Assembly: GCA_031275145.1 (NCBI GenBank)
Contig: JAISPE010000291.1
Coordinates: 1 to 6,748 of the forward strand
DNA from: Prevotellaceae bacterium
GTDB lineage: Bacteria > Bacteroidota > Bacteroidia > Bacteroidales > UBA932
Reading direction: 5' to 3'
Length of the DNA stretch: 6,748 bases
In this document: in pieces, positions 1 through 5,386 of the stretch
Position numbering within the stretch: position 1 is the first letter of the stretch
Layout: the number at the start of each line of letters is the position of its first letter
The notes under the pieces: model-generated
What the model was told of the DNA's origin: nothing
Seen by the model: the letters and a program-made list of their open reading frames with translations, nothing else
Database searches by the model: none
Program-made: the position numbers and the translations under genes

Positions 1-350
1 TTTTCAATCTCAGGGGGTACGATTTAGAGCGCAATCTCAGCATCAGTTTTGTCTGCATCTGACTGCCCTTTGTCTGCATAGAACCTGAGCGCAAAGGTAA
101 AACAAATTTTTTAAAAACAAAATTCACTGATTTGCAGTTATTTACCAGTGGTGCAAGGTGTATGTATATATTACATATATACATACATGCACACCTTGCA
201 CCACTGGTAAATAACTGAAAATAAGTGAATTTTGTTTTTAAAAATTTGTTTTACCTTTACGCTCAGGTTCTATGCAGACAAAGGGCAGTCAGATGCAGAC
301 AAAACTGATGCTGAGATTGCGCTCTAAATCGTACCCCATGAGATTGAAAG
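1..350. repeat. Giant near-perfect palindrome (two head-to-head arms of about 170 bp)
   Basis: Positions 2-171 pair with 349-175 around a 3-nt centre (172-174). I find only four substitutions (13/338, 92/259, 129/223, 134/218), one extra T in the left arm near 111, and a 6-nt insertion in the right arm (185-190). Each arm contains a repeated ATGCAGACAAA (272-282 and 293-303 on the right; mirrored at 48-58 and 69-79 on the left). The outer ends cannot be fixed because the left arm reaches the window edge. Such a structure could be a foldback or MITE-like element, or two inverted copies of a dispersed repeat; no transposase is visible. Perfect palindromes this long are usually unstable in bacteria because of SbcCD-type cleavage, so its presence is notable. 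The differences between arms argue against a simple assembly fold-back. The repeat itself is certain; its identity is not. Confidence 0.93.
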
Positions 351-398
351 TTTTTTCAATGCGTTATTTGACAGTGAGTTATGTGAACATCTCTCTAA

Positions 399-527
399 CA
401 AAATAAATGAATTATCCAACAAAAATTTGTCGGATAATCCCGGATTGCCGTATATGTTGTCTATATTATTTAACACAGTTTTAAATTATTATACATTTAT
501 TTTGTTAAAATCATATCATTTAAAAAC
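399..527 (-). ncRNA. Putative small non-coding RNA, leftward
   Basis: A leftward promoter candidate at 563-532 would start transcription near 527. About 90 nt later the transcript would fold a 13-bp hairpin (438-426 with 423-411) followed by the U-rich tail TCATTTATTTTG (410-399), which resembles an intrinsic terminator. The one imperfect position of the stem (418/431) is an A-C mismatch on the + strand but a G-U pair on the - strand, so the hairpin is fully paired only in leftward RNA. I find no open frame longer than a few codons in the leftward transcript. The product would be about 125 nt. This is inference from promoter and terminator logic alone; no RNA family was recognised. The alternative is a chance arrangement in AT-rich DNA. 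Confidence 0.3.
411..438 (-). terminator. Hairpin with U-rich tail, leftward
   Basis: The arms ATTATCCGACAAA and TTTGTTGGATAAT (read on the - strand) form a stem with one G-U pair and a T-rich loop, followed by TCATTTATTTTG. The stem is not GC-rich, so termination would be moderate at best. It is oriented to end the putative leftward transcript rather than any rightward one. Confidence 0.4.
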
Positions 528-531
528 GGGG

Positions 532-563
532 CAAAATTAGAACATATATTTTACCTGTGCAAA
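532..563 (-). promoter_or_regulatory. Bacteroidota-type promoter candidate, leftward
   Basis: On the - strand TTTG (563-560) is followed after 20 bp by TAATTTTG (539-532). This matches both the -33 TTTG and the -7 TAnnTTTG elements recognised by the Bacteroidota primary sigma factor, at normal spacing. It is the best complete promoter match in the window, yet no protein gene lies to its left within the window. The region is AT-rich, so chance matches are possible. Confidence 0.5.
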
Positions 564-616
564 TTTTTTCATAAAATATCCGGCTTTCGGGTACGACTTA
601 TTTATATTATGGAATG

Positions 617-638
617 TTTTGACAGAATTTTGTCAAAA
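617..638. promoter_or_regulatory. Perfect 8-bp dyad, possible operator
   Basis: TTTTGACA (617-624) and TGTCAAAA (631-638) are exact inverted copies separated by 6 bp. The left arm overlaps the TTTG of the candidate promoter of the downstream gene, a position suited to a repressor or activator site. The 15-mer TTTTGACAGAATTTT (617-631) also occurs on the - strand at 5384-5370, in another intergenic region. No regulator is identified. Confidence 0.35.
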
Positions 639-648
639 ATTAAGTATT
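618..648 (+). promoter_or_regulatory. Candidate promoter of the DUF4251 gene
   Basis: TTTG (618-621) is followed after 19 bp by TAAGTATT (641-648), a partial match to the TAnnTTTG -7 element of Bacteroidota. Transcription would start near 653, leaving a leader of about 55 nt before the ATG at 707. The -7 match is imperfect, so this is a tentative call. Confidence 0.35.
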
Positions 649-706
649 CAGGCACGGTTTTTGCATGTAAAAAATCCGCGTTAAATAATATAATAGATTT
701 AGTATC

Positions 707-1165
707 ATGAAAAAGTTTTTGACAGTATTATTGGTGTTTACGGTTTTTACCGGATATGCAAAGAACGACGATATAAAAGCAGATTCAATTAAGAAACTGA
801 TAGAAAACAAATCATTCGCTTTTATACCGCAGTCGGCGATGCCTATGAGAGGAGGATTCATTTCTTTAACTCCGTCATTTGACGTCAAAGTGTCGGGCGA
901 CAGTGTTGTAAGTTATTTACCGTATTACGGCGTAGCGCGCACTGCGATTTTTCCGGGCGAAGAAACCGGAATCAAGTTCACAAGCACAAATCATCAATAT
1001 GAAGTGCAGACAACAAAAAACGGATGGAATATCCTGATTAAACCCAAAGACGTCGGGCATAATGTAGAACTGAATTTTAACATCTCAAAATCGGGACATG
1101 TTATGCTCAGGGTAAACGATTACAGAAGAGATCCTATAACGTTTAGCGGATATCTGGAATTGTAA
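707..1165 (+). CDS. DUF4251 family secreted protein
   Basis: This 152-residue protein resembles the DUF4251 family of small exported Bacteroidota proteins, whose function is unknown. A signal peptide is clear: Lys2-Lys3, a hydrophobic core (about 4-15), and a likely signal peptidase I site after TGYA (about residue 18). There is no lipobox cysteine, so a periplasmic protein is expected rather than a lipoprotein. The domain fills residues 30-150 and has the family's hallmarks: the MPMRGG/ISLTPSF segment (45-58), GDSVVSYLPYYG (64-75), GIKF (88-91), a GW pair (106-107), the strand-rich ISKSGHVMLRV segment (126-136) and the closing PITFSGYL (143-150). The length is normal and complete. The ATG at 707 is chosen because it begins directly with the signal peptide; upstream is A/T-rich without a Shine-Dalgarno site, as is usual in this phylum. 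The gene stands alone and converges on pepD. Confidence 0.88.
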   Translation: MKKFLTVLLVFTVFTGYAKNDDIKADSIKKLIENKSFAFIPQSAMPMRGGFISLTPSFDVKVSGDSVVSYLPYYGVARTAIFPGEETGIKFTSTNHQYEVQTTKNGWNILIKPKDVGHNVELNFNISKSGHVMLRVNDYRRDPITFSGYLEL

Positions 1166-1180
1166 AAGCGTGCTGCAAAT

Positions 1181-1237
1181 AAATATATACTTGCTAAAAT
1201 TCATTCTTCCCCGGGAATTTCGGCAAGTATATTTTTT
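1181..1237. terminator. Bidirectional terminator candidate between convergent genes
   Basis: ATATACTTGC (1185-1194) pairs with GCAAGTATAT (1223-1232), and inside them AAATTC (1197-1202) pairs with GAATTT (1215-1220), separated by a 2x2 internal loop. On the + strand the hairpin runs into a T tract (1232-1237). On the - strand it is followed by the T-rich TTTATTTGC. It could therefore end both the DUF4251 transcript and the pepD transcript. Its right half lies inside the last codons of pepD. Confidence 0.5.
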
Positions 1238-2664
1238 AACAGTCTCCAAAACCTGTCGACTGTGGCGATTTCAAGTTTCTCGTTGGGAGAATGTGCATCT
1301 CTGATTGTGGGACCAAACGAAATCATGTCCAGATCGGGATATTTTTCCAAAAACAGTCCGCATTCCAGTCCTGCATGAACAGCTTTAACCTTAGGCTCTT
1401 CATTGAATAATTCCGTATAGACTTTTTTCGCTGTCCGGAGTATTTCGGAATCGGTATTCGGCTCCCAGCCCGGATAACTGTTCGATGTAGAAGTTCTTGC
1501 GCCTGTAAGCGAAAACAGACTCTTTACGGTATCGACAGCGTCGTACAGCTTGCTTTTTATTGAACTGCGCTGGCTTGTGGTTATCAGCGCTTCCCGTCCA
1601 TGAACAAACTTTATCGAAGCAAGGTTTGTAGAGGTCTCGACCAGACCGGCGATTTTCGTACTCATGGCAATAACTCCCGAAGGACAGGCCTGTATGGTCG
1701 CCAAAAGCTCCAGCTGGCTTACTTCGTCGATAACGTACGGAGGAGTTTCGACACCGGTAAACTCTACCTGCATTTCCCGTTCGATATGGCGATATTCTTC
1801 TTCAAGATGTGTTTTGTAATTGGAGTAGTTTTTTGAAAGTTTGGCCACTAAATCATTGCTTATGCAAAACACCGCATAAGCTTCTCTCGGAATGGCATTT
1901 CTAAGATTTCCTCCTTCATAGCTGCTTATCCTGAAATCGTATTTCAGAGACATTCGCCATAAAAAACGGTTTAAAAGTTTTATTGCATTGGGTCTTCCCT
2001 TGTTGATGTCGTCTCCGGAATGGCCGCCCGAAAGCCCTTTTATCGACAGTTTGCATCCGGCATAGTCCGAAGGCGTTGGCTCGGTCGTATAAGTCAGCCG
2101 GATTGTTGTGTCTATCCCGCCGGCACAGCCGATAAACAGTTCGCCGTCGTCTTCGGAGTCAAGATTGATGAGTATTTTACCCGAAAAAAAGTCTTTAGAC
2201 AAAGCTTTTGCCCCTGTCAGTCCGACTTCTTCTCCGACGGTAAACAGACATTCAAGCGCTCCGTGTGCGGCTTCTTTATCTGCAAGTATTGCAAGTGCGG
2301 CGGCCATTCCTATTCCGCAGTCAGCGCCTAAGGTTGTTCCTCTGGCTTTTATCCAGCCGTCTTCGATATACGGAATAATCGGGTCGTTCTCGAAATCGTG
2401 TATGACATTTATGTCTTTTTCGGCAACCATATCGACATGACTTTGCAGGACTGCGGTTTTTATTTTTTCCATTCCTCTGGTTGCCTGTTTGGATATCAGG
2501 ACATTTCCGGCGCTGTCCTTTTTATATTCCAGTGAGTGTTTCCGTGCAAACTCAATCAGATATTCCACTATTTTCCCCTCTTTTTTCGAAGGACGCGGAA
2601 TTTTACATATTTCGTAGAAATAACCGAATACAGCCTGTGGCTGAAGATGTAACAAATTTTCCAT
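1201..2664 (-). CDS. pepD: Aminoacyl-histidine dipeptidase (Xaa-His dipeptidase, M20C)
   Basis: This is a zinc-dependent cytoplasmic dipeptidase that cleaves Xaa-His and other unblocked dipeptides, releasing amino acids for nutrition. Its 487 residues match the usual length of about 485, and it resembles E. coli PepD throughout. The expected metal and catalytic residues are all present: His76 in SHVDM, bridging Asp115 in TTLGADCGIGMA, the catalytic Glu145-Glu146 pair in TVGEEVG, Asp169 in INLDSED, and His458 in the C-terminal DAHSPNE motif. The lid/dimerisation domain, inserted at about residues 205-390, keeps GLSGGHSGDDI (210-220) and GGNLRNAIPREA (251-262). HAGLECGLF (430-438) is also typical. 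The ATG at 2664 opens with MENLLHLQPQAVF, which aligns with the family N terminus, and is preceded by an A-rich stretch. It lies 169 bp downstream of ftsK on the same strand, with its own -7-like element, so co-transcription is uncertain. The gene appears intact. Confidence 0.95.
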   Translation of the reverse strand: MENLLHLQPQAVFGYFYEICKIPRPSKKEGKIVEYLIEFARKHSLEYKKDSAGNVLISKQATRGMEKIKTAVLQSHVDMVAEKDINVIHDFENDPIIPYIEDGWIKARGTTLGADCGIGMAAALAILADKEAAHGALECLFTVGEEVGLTGAKALSKDFFSGKILINLDSEDDGELFIGCAGGIDTTIRLTYTTEPTPSDYAGCKLSIKGLSGGHSGDDINKGRPNAIKLLNRFLWRMSLKYDFRISSYEGGNLRNAIPREAYAVFCISNDLVAKLSKNYSNYKTHLEEEYRHIEREMQVEFTGVETPPYVIDEVSQLELLATIQACPSGVIAMSTKIAGLVETSTNLASIKFVHGREALITTSQRSSIKSKLYDAVDTVKSLFSLTGARTSTSNSYPGWEPNTDSEILRTAKKVYTELFNEEPKVKAVHAGLECGLFLEKYPDLDMISFGPTIRDAHSPNEKLEIATVDRFWRLLKNILAEIPGEE

Positions 2665-2736
2665 TTTCTTATATATAAACTGTTATTCACAATATTTTGT
2701 TTTAATTATCTGAAAATTATATAATATATTCGCACG

Positions 2737-2744
2737 CAAATTTA
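2737..2744 (-). promoter_or_regulatory. -7-like element upstream of pepD
   Basis: TAAATTTG on the - strand matches the Bacteroidota -7 consensus TAnnTTTG, about 72 bp upstream of the pepD start codon. I see no TTTG at the expected distance upstream, so only half of the promoter is supported. Confidence 0.35.
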
Positions 2745-2767
2745 CGGAATAATTTCAAACTTTTAAA

Positions 2768-2816
2768 ATTTACAGAATGCTAATGCATGTTTGGACTTTC
2801 AACAAATTCTGTAAAT
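2768..2816 (-). terminator. Weak stem-loop after ftsK
   Basis: ATTTACAGAAT (2768-2778) and ATTCTGTAAAT (2806-2816) are perfect 11-bp inverted copies around a 27-nt loop. In the leftward direction the stem is followed by the T-rich TTTAAAAG. It begins about 20 bp past the ftsK stop and lies upstream of the pepD -7 element, which fits a weak terminator for ftsK. The AT-rich stem and long loop make an operator-type site an equal alternative. Confidence 0.3.
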
Positions 2817-2836
2817 ACTGATCAAAATACTGATCA
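2813..2836. repeat. Perfect 12-bp tandem duplication at the ftsK stop codon
   Basis: AAATACTGATCA occurs twice head to tail (2813-2824 and 2825-2836). On the coding strand the unit is TGATCAGTATTT, and the first copy starts exactly with the TGA stop codon of ftsK. The second copy overlaps the right arm of the neighbouring stem-loop by a few bases. It looks like a recent slippage duplication and does not change the protein. Confidence 0.9.
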
Positions 2837-5179
2837 TTTTCTGAAAGCAGCCAGAATAGCATCGAGGCTCAACAGGTCGGTTATCAGAACCTGACGGGGT
2901 TTGCTCCCGTCGGGGGGACCGACTATTCCTGCCGCCTGCAACTGATCCATTACCCGTCCTGCCCGGTTGTATCCCAGGTTCAGTTTTCTTTGAATAAGGG
3001 ACGTCGAACCGCTTTGACTCTGGACAATTAATTTTGCAGCATCTTCGAACATCGGGTCGAGGTTTTGCATATCAATCTGTTTTTCCGCATTTTTTTCGTC
3101 TACATATTCGGGCAGATCGTATGCTGCCGCGTAACCGGGTTGCTGGCGGATAAAGTCCGTGACCCTGTCCACTTCGGGAGTATCTACAAGAGCGCACTGT
3201 ACCCTAATCAATTCGGCGCCTCCTGCCGACACAAGCATGTCTCCACGCCCGATAAGCCGGTTTGCTCCGGGTGCGTCCAGTATTGTTCTCGAATCGACCA
3301 TCGAAGTAACACGGAATGCGATACGCGCAGGAAAGTTTGCCTTGATCAGTCCGGTGATAATATTGGTCGTGGGTCTCTGTGTTGCAATAATCAGGTGTAT
3401 ACCTATGGCTCGGGCCAGCTGTGCCAGCCGCGCTATCGGTTCTTCGATTTCTTTTCCGGCAGTCATGATAAGGTCGGCATATTCGTCGATAACCAGCAGA
3501 ACATACGGCATATACCTGTGACCTTTCAGCGGATTCAATTTTCTGTTGATAAATTTTTCGTTATATTCCTTAACATTTCTGACGCCTGCCATTTTGAGAA
3601 GGTCGTAACGGCTGTCCATCTCCATACACAGCGATTTCAGAGTGTACACGACTTTTTGCGTGTCGGTTATGATAGGTTCTTCCGTATCGGGCAGCTTGGC
3701 GAGGAAATGTTTTTCGATTTTGTTGTACGGCGTAAGTTCCACTTTTTTAGGGTCAACCATAACGATTTTCAACTCTGCTGGATGTTTCTTGTAGAGCAGA
3801 GATGTGAGTATGGCGTTCAATCCTACCGATTTTCCCTGTCCGGTAGCTCCGGCGACAAGCAGGTGAGGCATTTTTGCCAAATCAAAAGCGTATATTTCGC
3901 CCAGAATTGTTTTCCCCAAAGCAACCGGCAAATCGAATTTCGATTCCTGAAATTTCGCCGATCTGATGATGGAACGCATGGAAACAATATCCGGTTTTTC
4001 GTTGGGAACTTCGATACCGATTGTTCCCTTTCCGGGCATGGGCGCAATGATACGGACACCGATGGCCGCGATACGCAGAGCGATATCATCTTCAAGACGC
4101 CTTATCTGCTGTATGCGGATACCTTCTTTGGGAACTATTTCGTACAGAGTGACGGTAGGTCCGACTGTGGCATGAATCTTGATTATGGCAATTTTATACT
4201 GTCCAAGGATTTCCACAATTTTGTCCTTGTTCTTTTTCAGTTCGTCGTTATCTATTTTATCGCTCGAAGTTTTGTAATCTTCGAGCAAATCTACCGGCGG
4301 TCGCTGATAGCCCGAAAGATCTTTAGTCGGGTCGTATAACTCGCCGGTCAACAGCTCTTCGTCCAGTAATTCTTCTTCTATCTTTGTGGTATCGAACTCT
4401 GTATTTCTATCATACGACGGGATATACGGTATTTGTTCCTCGCCGGTTTCCCCGGTTTCCCCGTTTTCATCATCGTCTTCGGGGGTATCTGTCACGACAG
4501 GACCGCCGCCTTGGGGCTGTTCAGTTTCACCGGAATGTGGGGAACCGGTTTCAGGTTTCTTTTCTTCAACTTTCTTTTCTTCGGGTTTCGGTTCTTTCTT
4601 TCTTTCAATAAATGTTTTTTTACAGAGAGCAATAAGATTGTGATATGCCATTGTAATAACATTCACTGTTTTCGGGGTGATAAGCAGACAGTATGCCACT
4701 ATTGATATCAGCAGCAGTAATCCTGTTCCGATTATTCCGATCTGCGGTTTTAAGCGGTCGAATAAAAAACGTCCGAAATTGCCGCCTAATCCGCGTTCCA
4801 GCCATGTCCCCGATGTATTCCCGTGAAACAGAAATGTCAGGGTTAAAGATGACAGAACGAGTCCCAGGAAAAGTATTATCATGGTTTTGACGTATTTTTT
4901 ACCCTGTCGCAGTATCCGGACGGCGCTTAAAAAAAGCATTACCGGAAGTATTAAAGCTCCCAGTCCAAGATGCGTCACAAACGTTTTTGCAATCCTGATT
5001 CCCATTTCGCCGACTTTGCCGTCATTGATCGAACTGTAATGTTTCCAGTTATAGAGATAGATTAAAAGCGATACAAACAAAAACAGACTCAGCGCACAAA
5101 ACAGTAAACCCCAAATAAAGGGAGCCGCTTCTTTCCGTTTTTTATCTTCTGTCTTTTTATTTCCTTTTTCTTTTGTCAT
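2834..5179 (-). CDS. ftsK: DNA translocase FtsK (FtsK/SpoIIIE family)
   Basis: FtsK is the septum-anchored hexameric motor that pumps chromosome ends across the closing division site and assists XerCD dimer resolution. The 781 residues show the full layout. After a short basic N terminus come four membrane segments (about 21-43, 67-88, 98-118, 146-168). A charged, low-complexity linker (about 192-310) is rich in Glu, Lys, Pro and Gly, with a GETGETGEE repeat. The alpha part of the motor follows (about 312-420), including HATVGPTVTLYE. The RecA-like beta domain carries Walker A GATGQGKS (444-451), MVDPKKVEL (474-482), Walker B LLVIDEYADL (561-570) and IIATQRP (597-603). The C-terminal gamma winged helix (about 700-781) contains QRKLNLGYNRAGRVMDQL, the part that in FtsK relatives reads the KOPS orienting sequences. 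The ATG at 5179 gives a cytoplasmic basic tail just before the first membrane helix. Length is typical for the phylum, with a linker shorter than in E. coli. No defect is seen. Confidence 0.97.
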   Translation of the reverse strand: MTKEKGNKKTEDKKRKEAAPFIWGLLFCALSLFLFVSLLIYLYNWKHYSSINDGKVGEMGIRIAKTFVTHLGLGALILPVMLFLSAVRILRQGKKYVKTMIILFLGLVLSSLTLTFLFHGNTSGTWLERGLGGNFGRFLFDRLKPQIGIIGTGLLLLISIVAYCLLITPKTVNVITMAYHNLIALCKKTFIERKKEPKPEEKKVEEKKPETGSPHSGETEQPQGGGPVVTDTPEDDDENGETGETGEEQIPYIPSYDRNTEFDTTKIEEELLDEELLTGELYDPTKDLSGYQRPPVDLLEDYKTSSDKIDNDELKKNKDKIVEILGQYKIAIIKIHATVGPTVTLYEIVPKEGIRIQQIRRLEDDIALRIAAIGVRIIAPMPGKGTIGIEVPNEKPDIVSMRSIIRSAKFQESKFDLPVALGKTILGEIYAFDLAKMPHLLVAGATGQGKSVGLNAILTSLLYKKHPAELKIVMVDPKKVELTPYNKIEKHFLAKLPDTEEPIITDTQKVVYTLKSLCMEMDSRYDLLKMAGVRNVKEYNEKFINRKLNPLKGHRYMPYVLLVIDEYADLIMTAGKEIEEPIARLAQLARAIGIHLIIATQRPTTNIITGLIKANFPARIAFRVTSMVDSRTILDAPGANRLIGRGDMLVSAGGAELIRVQCALVDTPEVDRVTDFIRQQPGYAAAYDLPEYVDEKNAEKQIDMQNLDPMFEDAAKLIVQSQSGSTSLIQRKLNLGYNRAGRVMDQLQAAGIVGPPDGSKPRQVLITDLLSLDAILAAFRK

Positions 5180-5200
5180 TTTTCAACACGAATGAAGCCG

Positions 5201-5208
5201 CAAAATTA
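5201..5208 (-). promoter_or_regulatory. Perfect -7 element upstream of ftsK
   Basis: TAATTTTG on the - strand is an exact match to the TAnnTTTG -7 element. Transcription would begin near 5195 and leave a leader of only about 15 nt before the ftsK ATG. No clear TTTG lies at the expected -33 distance. The same octamer occurs in the leftward promoter candidate at 539-532. Confidence 0.45.
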
Positions 5209-5275
5209 ATCATTTTTTTTAACCTTGCTAAGCATATTTCAGATCAGAAGGTATGACAATTTTTTTTGACAGACC

Positions 5276-5316
5276 TTCCCGGGAACCCTAACAGGGTTTC
5301 CAACCCTGTTAGGGTT
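5276..5316. repeat. REP-like perfect hairpin between ftsK and the PKD gene
   Basis: AACCCTAACAGGGTT (5284-5298) and AACCCTGTTAGGGTT (5302-5316) are exact 15-bp inverted copies with a 3-nt TCC loop. A second small palindrome, TTCCCGGGAA (5276-5285), abuts it. The stem would be strong in RNA or single-stranded DNA. It sits after the stop codon of the leftward PKD gene, so it may stabilise or end that transcript, but no T tract follows it in that direction. Its form suggests a dispersed intergenic palindrome (REP-like). Confidence 0.75.
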
Positions 5317-5339
5317 TTCAACGTATGGTTTTCAACGTA
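5313..5339. repeat. 13-bp tandem repeat, period 14
   Basis: GGTTTTCAACGTA occurs at 5313-5325 and again at 5327-5339, one base apart. The first copy overlaps the right arm of the strong hairpin, so the repeat was probably made after, or together with, the hairpin insertion. Confidence 0.85.
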
Positions 5340-5357
5340 AATTATGAAAATTCTGTT

Positions 5358-5386
5358 AATTCTGTCAAAAAAATTCTGTCAAAAAA
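5358..5386. repeat. 14-bp tandem repeat across the PKD gene stop codon
   Basis: AATTCTGTCAAAAAA is present twice with period 14 (5358-5372 and 5372-5386), and a third partial ATTCTGT lies at 5350-5356. The TGA stop codon of the leftward PKD gene (5381-5379) is inside the copy nearest the gene. Homopolymer runs of A (7 and 6) make the site prone to slippage. Confidence 0.85.

Larger units (their letters stand above)
351..706. other. AT-rich intergenic region without a convincing gene
   Basis: No open frame here looks like a protein of known type. The stretch contains the outer part of a short frame that begins in the palindrome's right arm (272-406), a hairpin (411-438), a leftward promoter candidate (532-563), a perfect 8-bp dyad (617-638) and a rightward promoter candidate (618-648) for the DUF4251 gene. 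Base composition is clearly more AT-rich than in the genes to the right. It may be the leader region of two divergent transcripts. Confidence 0.7.

Noticed and set aside
1..350. Reading the palindrome as an intrinsic terminator or CRISPR-like repeat
   Set aside because: The arms are far too long for a terminator, and there is no array of spaced direct repeats.
1..360. TTTTCAAT at 1-8 and 353-360 as a target-site duplication flanking the palindrome
   Set aside because: The left copy is itself part of the palindrome stem, the sequence is low-complexity, and the left boundary is cut by the window, so it cannot be told apart from the dyad.
640..888. A leftward 82-codon frame over the start of the DUF4251 gene
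   Set aside because: It lies opposite a signal peptide and a recognisable family domain, and its protein resembles nothing known to me.
2665..2833. A small gene between pepD and ftsK
   Set aside because: No open frame of useful length with a plausible start is present; the stretch holds only a dyad, a -7-like element and the tandem duplication.
3065..4339. A 424-codon rightward open frame inside ftsK
   Set aside because: It is a shadow on the opposite strand of the well-conserved ftsK gene, has biased composition, and shows no domain or start context.
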